This document shows, in pieces, positions 39,422-49,064 of a stretch of DNA of 64,000 bases; position 1 is the first letter of the stretch; each line of letters opens with the position of its first letter. The notes under the pieces are model-generated. The model worked only from the letters and a program-made list of their open reading frames with translations, was not told the DNA's origin and did no database searches. The position numbers and the translations under genes were made by a program. Origin of the DNA: Psychrobacter sp. NG25 (lineage in GTDB: Bacteria; Pseudomonadota; Gammaproteobacteria; Pseudomonadales; Moraxellaceae); NCBI RefSeq assembly GCF_015234355.1, contig NZ_JADGMV010000001.1, forward strand, positions 496,001 to 560,000. Reading direction: 5' to 3'.

Positions 39422-39572
39422 GTTATTAGTCCTCAAAATAAAAGCATGTTGATGATACTGGTATGCCAATTTTAAACGGTATAGTGTGACAGCTTATTTG
39501 ACTGCGACATATCAGGTTGTGGCTATGACCTAATTATAATAGCAATAATAAGTAAAGACGGTCATATAAATA

Positions 39573-41645
39573 TTACCAATAGTGATGCCAAGCTATTGCA
39601 GCATTCAACGTATCTGAGTCGTCTAATATCACATCATTATCAGCCGTTACTGTGTCAGAGTACGTCACTATCAGTCTGGCATCGTTATTCTTCGATAACT
39701 GTTGGCGTACTGTGAGTTTGGTCAAATCAATGGCATTACGCCCTTCTCGTTTGGAAGCAATGTAAGATAACTCAGCACTTCGACTATCATGTTTTGCTCG
39801 CAAACCAAGCTCAATACCAATATCTGCGTGTTTGTCTTGGTCATGGACAGTCGCATTGACCATACCATAGCCAAGTAAATGCTTGCCAAATTTGGCACCT
39901 GCACCAACGCCCGCTTGCGTATAAGGGCTATGGTGGTTACCCGTAAACCAATCGGTACGAGCGCCTGTTTTTAGTTGCCAAGATAATTTAGGTTCACCTG
40001 ATAATGGTTGTCTAAGATCTTCAATCTGTTGCATATCTAAGAACACAAAATCTGTCAACGTCCATTGATGCTCATCAAAATTATAGCCCAATGAGGCCTT
40101 GACCGCTTCAAAACGTTTATCAATATCCGTATAGGCGTTGAGTGGGTCTTTCACAAATAATGATAAACCAACTTCTGCCATCTCATCAGATAAAACAATT
40201 TTGGTCTGCGTGGTTTTATTGCTCAATGCTGGAGACGCTTTATGCGGGACAGGCAGCTGAGCCAAACCATTGCTGGCTGGGAGTGTAAAACGCTGACTTA
40301 ATAACACGCTTTTAAAGGCTTGCTGCTTCGGCGTGTTGTCTTGTGATATTTTATAAGTACGATGCAGAATTAAGAAATCAAGTGCAAGTGCTTTGCTCTC
40401 TTCGTCCAACGTAGCAAGCGGCGCAGTGTCCTCTGTACGAATGACAGCGTTTATGATGTCTTGTATTGGCTTTGAGAGTTGTACAAACTTTTCACGCAGC
40501 TGCGTTTGCTCAGAGGGTAAATAACGTACCGAAGATACGAGTGACTCAGACTCAGTTTCGCCTTCATGCTCTAATAACTGATCGAACACATAATCTGGTG
40601 CATACCAAGGGCCTATTCTCTCAGTCGTTTTTACATCGCTTATCAGCTCAAGTATCTCGCCTGAACGATAACCACAGTTTTGCTTGATGAAGTAATAATC
40701 AAAACGAGCAGATTTTGCTTCGTATAAATGGTAGTTCAATAATTGCGTATCGAACGTATCAAGATTGAGCACATACTCCCACATATCTCGTTGCTCATTC
40801 TTAGAGTATACCGCATCTTGTTTAAAGAACTCCGTCTCCGAAAACCCCGCATCATAAAGCCCAAAAAGCCCTTTAATGGCATACATCGCACCATTTTCAT
40901 TTGCTGGAATGCGAGCGCCAAAATTGTATGAGCTATTAAGCAAATCCTCGCTAGAAAGCTCTCTGACATCCTGCACCATAGAGTCTGAATCATCCATAGG
41001 CATATTGGTCTTGACCAGTACATGACCAAATGAGGAGGCTGGATTTTTTAGGTAATTGCTCACTAAAATCAGGCTTATTTCTTGATTGGGATCTGGTAAT
41101 TCTGAGCAATTTTTAAGATCGACATTCAACTCAGGTAGGTGATGAGTAAGCCATAAATATCTGGCTGGATACTTGCAGACAACGTTTTCATTGTTACTTT
41201 GCTCTATCGTTGCCATGAGCTCTGCATAAGGATCAAAATTGCGTTTTGAACGTGGCTTGGGGTTGGTTAAATAAAAATCTGGCGAGATAACTTCCGCCTT
41301 GCCATTTTTATAAAATAATAAATGCTGCCATTGAGAGTGCTTCGCCAATGACTTTAAGGTTAAGGAGTCGATAACAATATTTTTATTAGTACTTAGTTTT
41401 TGCTCTTGTACTTGCTCTTTTACTTGCTCTTCTGCCAGTGGTTGTATGCTCTGCTCAACATTTGGCAAACTATCGAGTTCGCTGATAGCTAAATGCGCTT
41501 CAATAGCCGTATCAGTGTTAGAAGCAATATTATCTTCTTTGTCCATCATTACTGGCTTTGGGGTATAAGTATTTGATTCATCAAGCGCTGCCGCACCAGC
41601 AGTCGTTGCCGCAAAACAAGCTACCCATAAAAATAATTTTTGCAT
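39573..41645 (-). CDS. DUF4105 (Lnb N-terminal-like) periplasmic/outer-membrane protein
   Basis: This 690-aa protein has a signal peptide (MQKLFLWVACFAATTAGAAA) and a polar region. The DUF4105 domain follows from about residue 175 with SSFGHVLVKT, IPANENGAMYA and NCGYRSGEILEL. The His and Cys of the NC-type motif resemble a papain-like (NlpC/P60-like) active site (inference). The C-terminal 200 residues alternate in a beta pattern and end in Trp, as outer-membrane barrels do. The function is unknown. The ATG at 41645 is chosen over an upstream Met because it gives the signal peptide. It lies downstream of a DUF3015 gene, a known pairing. Confidence 0.82.
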   Translation of the reverse strand: MQKLFLWVACFAATTAGAAALDESNTYTPKPVMMDKEDNIASNTDTAIEAHLAISELDSLPNVEQSIQPLAEEQVKEQVQEQKLSTNKNIVIDSLTLKSLAKHSQWQHLLFYKNGKAEVISPDFYLTNPKPRSKRNFDPYAELMATIEQSNNENVVCKYPARYLWLTHHLPELNVDLKNCSELPDPNQEISLILVSNYLKNPASSFGHVLVKTNMPMDDSDSMVQDVRELSSEDLLNSSYNFGARIPANENGAMYAIKGLFGLYDAGFSETEFFKQDAVYSKNEQRDMWEYVLNLDTFDTQLLNYHLYEAKSARFDYYFIKQNCGYRSGEILELISDVKTTERIGPWYAPDYVFDQLLEHEGETESESLVSSVRYLPSEQTQLREKFVQLSKPIQDIINAVIRTEDTAPLATLDEESKALALDFLILHRTYKISQDNTPKQQAFKSVLLSQRFTLPASNGLAQLPVPHKASPALSNKTTQTKIVLSDEMAEVGLSLFVKDPLNAYTDIDKRFEAVKASLGYNFDEHQWTLTDFVFLDMQQIEDLRQPLSGEPKLSWQLKTGARTDWFTGNHHSPYTQAGVGAGAKFGKHLLGYGMVNATVHDQDKHADIGIELGLRAKHDSRSAELSYIASKREGRNAIDLTKLTVRQQLSKNNDARLIVTYSDTVTADNDVILDDSDTLNAAIAWHHYW

Positions 41646-41678
41646 TTTATCCAGACACCCTAAATACATGAGCAATAA

Positions 41679-41709
41679 AAAACACGTAAGCGCTAGGCTT
41701 ACGTGTTTT
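41679..41709 (-). terminator. Terminator between the DUF3015 and DUF4105 genes
   Basis: AAAACACGTAAGC and its exact complement form a 13-bp stem with a 5-base loop. TTTTATT follows on the minus strand. It would end or reduce the DUF3015 transcript before the DUF4105 gene. Confidence 0.8.
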
Positions 41710-41772
41710 CATCATAAAATAATCAAAAGCTTCGCATTCAAATAACAGCTGAATACCTAATACTTTTAATCT

Positions 41773-42264
41773 TTAGATAGCACAGTTTTGTTTAACGATA
41801 CCAAATAACGCTTCTGCATTTTGATCTTGCGTAGCAGTACGATAGGCAGAAGTTTGAGCATATTGACCATACTGCGCGCGTACGCTAGCAGCTGAATCAC
41901 AGTTAGCAACACTCTGTAGTGCTGATAAATGAGCACCTTGGCCTGAAGCTAGGTCTTTTTCTACACTTGGGAATGCTTCTTTGATTAAGACAGCAGCTCT
42001 AACATTACCACCTTGGCAAGTAGCAGGAGACATAGAGTCAGAAGTAGCCGCTGTTGTACCCAAATCCCAAGTCACGTTAGAGATAATAGCAAGGATAGGG
42101 CTTGAATTACCGAACAAAGCACCACCGATACCACATTGCTTGTAAATCTGTTCGATAGTACGGCCAGTATCTGCTGTCTTGAAGTTAGAACCAAGGTCAG
42201 CATTCGCTGTGCTAAACGGAATCATTGCGGCGACAACTGAAGCAAATACTATTTTTTTCAACAT
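41773..42264 (-). CDS. DUF3015 family secreted protein
   Basis: This 163-aa protein has a Sec signal peptide (MLKKIVFASVVAAMIPFSTANA, cleavage after about residue 22). The DUF3015 core includes YKQCGIGGALFG, the NVTWDLGTTAATSDSMSPATC segment and a C-terminal NCAI. Four Cys in the mature part could form disulfides. The family is found in Pseudomonas and Moraxellaceae, often beside DUF4105 proteins. The function is unknown. GGAAG precedes the ATG. Confidence 0.85.
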   Translation of the reverse strand: MLKKIVFASVVAAMIPFSTANADLGSNFKTADTGRTIEQIYKQCGIGGALFGNSSPILAIISNVTWDLGTTAATSDSMSPATCQGGNVRAAVLIKEAFPSVEKDLASGQGAHLSALQSVANCDSAASVRAQYGQYAQTSAYRTATQDQNAEALFGIVKQNCAI

Positions 42265-42764
42265 AAAACTTCCTTAAAGGATGATAAAAGATAGGTTATC
42301 CGGTAATACAATCAAATTTATTTTGAGTATTTTTGATAGATATTCCAGAATATTGTTTAACCTTTCGCATTGTACAAAATAGTAAGAATATAGCAAGGTT
42401 TTTTTACATTATATTATCTATTTCTATTTGAGCTTTCATAGCGATAATTATGCTATATCGATAGATTTGGTCTTTATATATTACCTATTTATATTACGTT
42501 ATTGGCTTTCCAGTATTTTGTTGGCTTCTTTATGAGAATCACTCTTTATAAGTCTAATTTTAGTACCTACGTCATCATTATTTTTGCTAAAAAATATCTA
42601 TTTCTCCTTAAAAAACAGGTATTTGACCTCATGAGTTTTTTACACGGCAGTAATAATATGACAAGCTAGCTCTTGTAGAATCCCCTATTATTCATACTCA
42701 TAGGGAGTATAGATAACGTAGGCAAGAGTATCTGTCTATCTTATAAATTGCTTAAAGGTATTAA
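42265..42764. other. Divergent promoter region DUF3015 / rlpA
   Basis: This 500-bp, strongly AT-rich stretch lies between outward-facing genes. Promoters for both must lie here; none was fixed with confidence. No repeat or RNA gene was recognised. Confidence 0.5.
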
Positions 42765-43127
42765 ATGTCTTATTTAATCAAGTCTTTAGTTATCACTTTA
42801 TCACTACTGCTTAGTACCACTGTTTTCGCTGGCAACACCAGCTATTACGGCAGCAAGTTTCATGGGAAACGTACGGCTAGTGGTAGTATCTTCAACATGA
42901 ACTCATTGACCGCTGCGCATCGCACGTTACCGTTCGGCACGAAGGTACAAGTAACCAACCAAAAGACAAAGCAGAGCGTAATCGTAAAAATCACTGATAG
43001 AGGACCTTTTATTCGAGGCCGTATTCTTGATTTATCGAAAGCCGCTGCTGGTCAAATAAACTGTCAATTGTGCACGACGACAATGGAAATACTCTCTTAT
43101 GGTGATGGTAAATACCGTAAGGAATAA
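42765..43127 (+). CDS. RlpA-like lytic transglycosylase domain protein
   Basis: This 120-aa secreted protein has a signal peptide (about residues 1-22) followed by a single double-psi beta-barrel: TSYYGSKFHGKRTASG, AAHRTLPFGTKVQVTN and VKITDRGPFIRGRILDLSKAAA. The catalytic-type Asp lies in ITDRGPF. It lacks the SPOR domain of full RlpA, so septal targeting by denuded glycan is not expected. RlpA of Pseudomonas cuts naked glycan strands; activity here is inferred. Confidence 0.9.
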   Translation: MSYLIKSLVITLSLLLSTTVFAGNTSYYGSKFHGKRTASGSIFNMNSLTAAHRTLPFGTKVQVTNQKTKQSVIVKITDRGPFIRGRILDLSKAAAGQINCQLCTTTMEILSYGDGKYRKE

Positions 43128-43132
43128 TGTAA

Positions 43133-43165
43133 TAAAAAGGGAGAGCGTTAGCTCTCCCTTTTTTA
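43133..43165. terminator. Bidirectional terminator between rlpA-like gene and ABC-F gene
   Basis: AAAAGGGAGAGC pairs with GCTCTCCCTTTT around GTTA, with a T-tract on each strand. It lies between convergent transcripts. Confidence 0.85.
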
Positions 43166-43240
43166 TGCCTGCTTATATAATCTAAAAACTGCTTAACGAA
43201 CACTTAAACCTTCTGATTGCAGTTCTATATATAACCCTCT

Positions 43241-45262
43241 CTACTTGGCAGCAGATTCTATTTCCTCTAACGTCGTCATCGATAGCAATAGTTTCTCTTC
43301 GTTATTACTATGCTGCTGTTGTAGTGCTGTTTGCTCATTGAGCAAAACAAGCAGGTCTGACTTTCGCTTTTCTTCATAAAGCGTGGTGTCAGCAAGCTTC
43401 TCTTCTAGCGTCACAAGCTGGCCATCAATCTTAGCCAATAGCTTTTCTGTATCTTCTATCTCACGGCGAATAGGAGCAGTAAGTTTGCGTTGTTCAGCCG
43501 CCAATTTACGCTGCTCTTCTTTACTTAGTGCAGGCTCAGTAGCTTTACTTTTTGATGAAGTATCAGATGCTTGACTGTTCACTTGACTGGTATTGGTTTC
43601 ACGTGAAACGAACTTCTTGCTCTCTTTTTTACTTTTTTTCTTACCAGTATTTTTATCTGATGAATTCTCTTGCTTACGCTTTTCTGCCAACCATTTGCCA
43701 TAGTCGCCGATATCACCATCGAACTCTTCGATAATACCGTCATGTACCAAATACAACTCATCACAAACGTTAGCAATCAATTCACGATCATGCGAGACCA
43801 AGACCACTGCCCCTTCAAAGCCTTGTAGTGCGATGGTCAGTGCTTGACGCATTTGCAAATCTAAATGGTTGGTTGGCTCATCTAGAACCAGAACGTTCGG
43901 GCGCTGCCAAACAATTAATGCTAGCGTCAAACGTGCACGTTCACCACCTGAGAACAGCTCACTTGGGGTATCAATACGATCACCACGGAAGTCAAAACTG
44001 CCTAAGAATGAACGTAGCATCGCATCAGACGTCTTGCCTGCTAGGCGACGCAGCATCTCTATCGGTGTTGCCTTGGCATCTAAGATGTCCATTTGATGCT
44101 GGTTAAAATAGCCCAGTTTCAGCGTATCAGACATACGATACGTGCCTGTTAATACACCAAGCTCGCCAACCAATGCCTTGATCAGTGTTGATTTACCTGC
44201 ACCATTCATACCCAGCAAGCCAAGACGCGTATCTGGCGTCACTTGTACATTGGCATTGTGCAGTAGTGGTACGTCGCTATAACCAATATCCGCTTTCGTC
44301 AGCTCAATCAGCGGTGAGCTCATATTGGCTGGCTCGTAGAAGCGGAACGAGAACGGGTTGTCCGCCATCATTGGTGACAACTCTGCCATACGCTCAAGTT
44401 GCTTGATGCGGCTCTGGGCCTGTTTGGCTTTACTGGCTTTGGCACGGAAACGACGAATAAAGTCATCCAAATGTGCCTTGGTCGCTTCTTGCTTTTCAAA
44501 CGCTTGCTGCTGCTGCGCCATACGCTCATGACGCGTGCGAATGAACTGCTGATAGTTACCCGTATAAAGGGTGATTTTCTGTTGTTCTACATGCAAAATA
44601 TGACCGACTGTCGCATCCAAAAACGCTTGGTCATGCGAGATGACAATCACGAGACCCATAAAAGCATTGATCCAAGTCTCTAGCCAAAGGATCGCATCCA
44701 AATCCAAATGGTTGGTCGGCTCATCGAGTAACATGAGATCAGCACGGCTCATCAGTGTTTTGGCAAGGTTAAGACGCATACGCCAACCACCTGAGAACCC
44801 TTCTACTGGTAGCTCATGCTGATTGGTATTGAAACCCAAGCCCGCCATAATTTGCGCGGCTTTAGTTGGCGTACGATAGCCATCAATTTCATCAAACTGC
44901 TGATGCAATATGCCAATCTGCTCATCACTGACGCTGCTCAAATCATTCAATGAAGCATTAATCTCATACCACTGCTCATCACCACTTAATACATAATCAA
45001 TGGCCGTCTGCTTAGTCGCGCCAACTTCCTGCGCCATATGCGCCACATGCCAGCTATCAGGAATACTCACTTCGCCCTTATCAAGGGTAACTTCAGTATC
45101 GCCCTTACCCATTCGCGTGAGTAATAAAGCGAACAGAGTAGATTTGCCTGTGCCATTATTGCCTGTTAAGCCAACCTTGTGACCCGGATGTAGCTGGAAG
45201 CTTGCACCTGCAAACAATTCACGACCATCACGGCGAACACCAACGTCTTTAAATTCGATCAT
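43241..45262 (-). CDS. yheS: ABC-F family ATPase, YheS type
   Basis: ABC-F proteins are soluble twin-ATPase factors that act on the ribosome. The 673-aa protein has two nucleotide domains, with Walker A GNNGTGKST near residue 34 and GMNGAGKST near 350. The two signatures are GFSGGWRMRL and LFSGGERARL, and LLDEPTNHLD occurs twice. The P-site tRNA interaction linker is full of Gln/Lys/Ala. A charged coiled-coil tail follows (about residues 540-670). The N-terminus fits YheS rather than Uup. A parS-like sequence (43595-43610) sits in the codons for FVSRET in the tail linker. Confidence 0.92.
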   Translation of the reverse strand: MIEFKDVGVRRDGRELFAGASFQLHPGHKVGLTGNNGTGKSTLFALLLTRMGKGDTEVTLDKGEVSIPDSWHVAHMAQEVGATKQTAIDYVLSGDEQWYEINASLNDLSSVSDEQIGILHQQFDEIDGYRTPTKAAQIMAGLGFNTNQHELPVEGFSGGWRMRLNLAKTLMSRADLMLLDEPTNHLDLDAILWLETWINAFMGLVIVISHDQAFLDATVGHILHVEQQKITLYTGNYQQFIRTRHERMAQQQQAFEKQEATKAHLDDFIRRFRAKASKAKQAQSRIKQLERMAELSPMMADNPFSFRFYEPANMSSPLIELTKADIGYSDVPLLHNANVQVTPDTRLGLLGMNGAGKSTLIKALVGELGVLTGTYRMSDTLKLGYFNQHQMDILDAKATPIEMLRRLAGKTSDAMLRSFLGSFDFRGDRIDTPSELFSGGERARLTLALIVWQRPNVLVLDEPTNHLDLQMRQALTIALQGFEGAVVLVSHDRELIANVCDELYLVHDGIIEEFDGDIGDYGKWLAEKRKQENSSDKNTGKKKSKKESKKFVSRETNTSQVNSQASDTSSKSKATEPALSKEEQRKLAAEQRKLTAPIRREIEDTEKLLAKIDGQLVTLEEKLADTTLYEEKRKSDLLVLLNEQTALQQQHSNNEEKLLLSMTTLEEIESAAK
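43595..43610. promoter_or_regulatory. parS-like ParB-binding sequence (site 1)
   Basis: This 16-mer has the inner palindrome GTTTCACGTGAAAC, identical to the core of the chromosomal parS consensus (TGTTTCACGTGAAACA). Only the two outer bases differ (14/16). It lies inside the ABC-F gene. Confidence 0.65.
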
Positions 45263-45738
45263 ATAATTTCTTCATCTCAACAGTAATATAAAAAATAAGG
45301 CAATAAAAACACACATCTGGCATGCTAACTGGCGGCTATTATTTCAAACGCTTGCCCGATAGGCAAACGATTAAATAACTATTTCAAAACTAAGTATTTA
45401 TTGAAGTAAAAAGCATTTCGCCTTATAACCAATTATCAGGGCCACAAAGGCTTATATTGAATGCGATAAATTCGATTAGCAGCGTCACTCTTGACAAACG
45501 ATTCGCGACCCCCATTATGATATACTGCTATAAAATAAGTGCCAACTATATGCTCAACCATTTGGATGGCACAAATACCAGCTTGATATGGCACAAACAG
45601 CTTATATTGCTCCAATAGCTTTATCCTAATAACAGCACCCAATTAAATCAAACGCCGTGCGTATCTTTATTTGCAACCATTTCATTGCAAACCCAAACAG
45701 GATGACGACTGCATTTGATCCTAGCAACTGAGGTAGAT
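45263..45738. other. Divergent promoter region ABC-F / erpA
   Basis: This 476-bp stretch holds a minus-strand frame (45436-45642) that begins with TTG and shows plausible codons but no recognised product. It is not called as a gene. A GAGGTAG ribosome site precedes erpA. Confidence 0.45.
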
Positions 45739-46119
45739 ATGAACGAATCAGCCAACCAATTTAGTCCAAGCTCGAGCCAGCCAGTAGATCCAACGGTACT
45801 AAGCCTAACCGATAGTGCTGCACAAAAAGTACGTCGCCTACGTGAAGAAGAAGGTGATAGCGACCTTATGCTACGCGTCTATGTGACTGGCGGTGGCTGC
45901 TCAGGTTTTTCTTATGGCTTTAATTTTGCCAATGAGTTGAATGAAGATGATGCCAACTTTGACAATGAAGATGTGACCTTAGTGGTAGACTCACTAAGCT
46001 ACCAGTATTTGCAAGGTTCTACTGTTGACTATACTGAAGGGTTAGAAGGCGCACGCTTTATCGTGACCAACCCGAATGCAACGACTACTTGTGGCTGTGG
46101 CTCTTCATTCTCAATCTAA
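45739..46119 (+). CDS. erpA: Iron-sulfur cluster insertion protein ErpA
   Basis: ErpA is an A-type carrier that delivers [4Fe-4S] clusters to apo-proteins, including isoprenoid enzymes. The 126-aa protein has the three conserved Cys: one in [12 protein letters not shown] and two in [12 protein letters not shown]. The N-terminal 20 residues are a Ser/Asn/Gln-rich extension. The open frame starts at a TTG eight codons earlier, but the ATG at 45739 has GAGGTAG upstream. Confidence 0.95.
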   Translation: MNESANQFSPSSSQPVDPTVLSLTDSAAQKVRRLREEEGDSDLMLRVYVTGGGCSGFSYGFNFANELNEDDANFDNEDVTLVVDSLSYQYLQGSTVDYTEGLEGARFIVTNPNATTTCGCGSSFSI

Positions 46120-46459
46120 ATTAGCGGTATCCGTGAATGTTCATTCAGATGCCCTAGTTATTGGCTATAGCGATGATAAGTAGCTTGACGTCATCTATTA
46201 AAAGCATCTATCTGCTAGGTAGGTGCTTTTTATTCACTTGGTTTTATAGTGCATAAATGACACGTTATTCAAAATAGTATGGCTTAAATATCCGCTGACG
46301 TTCAGACAGATAAGCCATTGCAAAGCTTATCGTATTTGTAATCGTCCGTGGTTTTCAAGGCAGCTTTGAGCTAAACTGACGGAATTCTTAATCCAATATT
46401 TACCTCTTTTATGGTCGAACGCTAGTCGTGTTTTGATCCTCCATAATAAATAACAATAG
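46120..46459. other. erpA-gshA intergenic region
   Basis: Besides the erpA terminator, this 340-bp stretch shows no gene. The gshA promoter should lie in its right half. Confidence 0.45.
46201..46232 (+). terminator. Terminator of erpA
   Basis: AAAGCATCTATC pairs with GGTAGGTGCTTT (some G-T pairs), followed by TTTTTATT. It lies about 80 bases after the erpA stop codon. Confidence 0.65.
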
Positions 46460-48043
46460 ATGACTATTATGAGTAATTTTGCGAGTAGCTTTGTGAACTT
46501 CGAAATCCCTAGCTGGTTTGACAGCAAGCATTTAGCGGGCATGTTACGCGGTATCGAAAAGGAAGGACTACGCGTTAGACCTGACGGGTATCTGGCCCAA
46601 ACACCGCACCCAGCCAAACTGGGATCAAAACTTACCCATCCATTTATCACCACTGATTATTCAGAAAGCCTACTTGAGCTCATTACTGACCCCAAGACTT
46701 CGCCAAAAGAAACGCTAAACATGCTACGTCAGTTGCACGTGCTGGTGTATCAGGCCATGCCTGAAGGTGAGCTGATGTGGCCACTGTCTATGCCATGTAT
46801 GCTGTCATCAAAAGATGAAGATATCCCACTGGCTGATTATGGCAGCTCTAATACTGGTAAACTCAAGACTTTGTATCGTAGTGGTCTTGGCATCCGTTAT
46901 GGACGCCGTATGCAGACGATTGCTGGTTTGCATTATAACTTGTCTTTTGGCGATGGACTCTTTGACGTTTGGCAAGCTCAAACACCTACCGCGCAAGACC
47001 AAACGCCAACCGAATTCAAAAATGAAAAATACCTTGGGCTTATCCGTAACTTCAAGCGACTAACCAGTCTGGTTCTCTATCTATTGGGTGCCAGTCCAAG
47101 CGTTTGTCCTTGTTTCTTAGCGGGTCGCGAGCATGATTTAGAACTGTTAAACAACTCAACCTATTATAAGCCGACCGCTACTAGCCTACGTATGGGCAAG
47201 CTTGGCTATACCAATAGTGTGCAAGAGCAGCTCGATATTCGTTATAACTATTTGCCAGAATATGTTGAAGGGTTGCGCCGTGCGATTCAAACACCGCATG
47301 AGAGCTTTGCTAAACTCGGATTAGAGGATGCTGAAGGTAACCCTATTCAGATCAATAACCATATTTTGCAAATAGAAAATGAATATTATAGCCCTATCCG
47401 ACCGAAGCAAATCGCGATGAGTGGCGAGACGCCAACTGAAGCGCTTGAGCGTCGTGGTATTGCCTATGTTGAGTTCCGTGCCATTGATCTTGACCCTTAT
47501 AGTGATGTTGGTATTCGTCTGTCTAGTGCCTGCTTTTTAGAAGTTATGGCACTGTATTGCCTGTTCAATGACTCTCCTGATTTGCTACCTGAGGAAGAAG
47601 AAGCACTGGCTATCAACCTTGAGCGTGTAGTCAATGAAGGTCGCCGTGATGATCTACACATCATCAACAACGGCGAGGAGCAATTGCTTGAGAGCTGGAT
47701 GCTGACACATCTAGAACGTATGCAGCCACTTGCCGCGTTACTTGATGCTCATTATGGCGGCAATGATTACCGTGCAGCAGTTGCATTGATGCAAGGCAAA
47801 GCAGGACACTCTGAATCAACCATCTCAGCACAAGTTAATTCTGATAGTCAGCGTTTGGGTAGCCTATGGCAGCTTGGTTTCACTTTGGCGCAGCAGCATC
47901 GCAATTCGTTATTACAGCAAACGCTCAGTCCAAATACCCAAGCTAAATATGAAGTGCTGGCAGAAAAATCGATACTGCAGCAAGCGGATATCGAAAAAGC
48001 GGAAACAGAAGATTTTATGGAATTTTTGCAACAGTACCGCTAA
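46460..48043 (+). CDS. gshA: Glutamate-cysteine ligase
   Basis: GshA makes gamma-glutamylcysteine, the first and limiting step of glutathione synthesis. The 527-aa protein is the proteobacterial type: GIEKEGLRVRPDG (ATP/substrate region), FITTDYSESLLELIT, GLHYNLSFGD and YVEFRAIDLDPYS. Length matches E. coli GshA (518 aa). The ATG at 46460 and a second Met three codons later have equally weak ribosome sites. The gene looks monocistronic. Confidence 0.95.
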   Translation: MTIMSNFASSFVNFEIPSWFDSKHLAGMLRGIEKEGLRVRPDGYLAQTPHPAKLGSKLTHPFITTDYSESLLELITDPKTSPKETLNMLRQLHVLVYQAMPEGELMWPLSMPCMLSSKDEDIPLADYGSSNTGKLKTLYRSGLGIRYGRRMQTIAGLHYNLSFGDGLFDVWQAQTPTAQDQTPTEFKNEKYLGLIRNFKRLTSLVLYLLGASPSVCPCFLAGREHDLELLNNSTYYKPTATSLRMGKLGYTNSVQEQLDIRYNYLPEYVEGLRRAIQTPHESFAKLGLEDAEGNPIQINNHILQIENEYYSPIRPKQIAMSGETPTEALERRGIAYVEFRAIDLDPYSDVGIRLSSACFLEVMALYCLFNDSPDLLPEEEEALAINLERVVNEGRRDDLHIINNGEEQLLESWMLTHLERMQPLAALLDAHYGGNDYRAAVALMQGKAGHSESTISAQVNSDSQRLGSLWQLGFTLAQQHRNSLLQQTLSPNTQAKYEVLAEKSILQQADIEKAETEDFMEFLQQYR

Positions 48044-48098
48044 ATTCTGATCACCATTTAACATTTATAGCTGACTATTTTATAAGAGTAACTGTCCA

Positions 48099-48626
48099 AT
48101 GCTAAAGCTAGCCACCTACCGCTCTTTGCAAGTGTTTTTGGTCATCATGACCGTCATAGGTATGAGTTTCGCGCTGTTATTTTTGCAGCGCCATCTAGGG
48201 CTATCTCCTTGCCCACTTTGTATTTTTCAACGTGTTGGCCTAATTGTCATGGGCAGTTTCGCCCTGACATCGGCAGTATTTAATCCCAAATCTAAAGGAA
48301 TGAGACTGCTATTATGGCTCGGCAGCTTGATAGGCATTGGTTGGTCTACGGCAGTCGCAGTACGCCATGTCTGGTTACAGCACTTACCTGCCGACCTAGT
48401 CCCTTCTTGCGGCCCAGGATTGAACTATTGGATAGACACCCTACCTGTGTTGCAAGTATTTAAAGAAGTTTTTGCAGGCTCTGGTGAATGCGCTTCAGTT
48501 GACTGGACATTTATGGGATTAAGTATCCCTGAGCAGTCTTTGATTCTATTTACCGTGCTGTTATTGGTACATGTGCTGATATTATGGCGTATCTTACGAC
48601 CTATCACCCCTAGTCGCACTGCTTAA
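48099..48626 (+). CDS. dsbB: Disulfide bond formation protein DsbB
   Basis: DsbB is the inner-membrane quinone reductase that re-oxidises DsbA. The 175-aa protein has four predicted helices. The first periplasmic Cys pair is in SPCPLCIFQR, and the second periplasmic loop has Cys in VPSCGPG and SGECASV. All four catalytic Cys are present. It sits 55 bases after gshA on the same strand; both genes concern thiol balance, though cotranscription is not shown. Confidence 0.93.
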   Translation: MLKLATYRSLQVFLVIMTVIGMSFALLFLQRHLGLSPCPLCIFQRVGLIVMGSFALTSAVFNPKSKGMRLLLWLGSLIGIGWSTAVAVRHVWLQHLPADLVPSCGPGLNYWIDTLPVLQVFKEVFAGSGECASVDWTFMGLSIPEQSLILFTVLLLVHVLILWRILRPITPSRTA

Positions 48627-49064
48627 TAACTGCTTAACAAGTACGTAAATCTCATATCTTCTTTACGCTACAATCCTTCATCTAAATAGATATACAGGCG
48701 ATATGACTCAATATCTATTTAGTTGAAGACCGCTTTACCACTAAGCATTGCTAAACCATCAACTGCCTTTGCTACGCCTTCTTATCCAAAGCTACTATTG
48801 CTGAAACCACATCCTCCTTTCAAGTACTCCATAACAAAAATTCTACAGAGATATATTTAATCTTTGGTATCTTGACCCTGCTTATTTTATTTTTTGATTG
48901 GTCGATATGACTAAGGTAGCTTTCACTCTGACCTTAATTTTTAGCTAATGTTCCGTCTGCTTAGTATCATATCTTCTGACACCAAAACCTCAAATAAGAC
49001 TCTTTCAACGCTTATATTTCCCACTATCTCTCATTTTTGACGATAGAATCACATTGCTCATAGT
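48627..49064. other. dsbB-NlpE-like gene intergenic region
   Basis: This 438-bp AT-rich stretch shows no gene. It includes a 12-bp inverted repeat at 48682-48722 (CTAAATAGATAT and its complement, 17-base loop) without a T-tract. Confidence 0.5.

Noticed and set aside
45436..45642. 68-codon minus-strand frame upstream of the ABC-F gene
   Set aside because: It starts with TTG, has no recognised family and lies in the erpA promoter gap. Codons look plausible, so it stays open but is not called.
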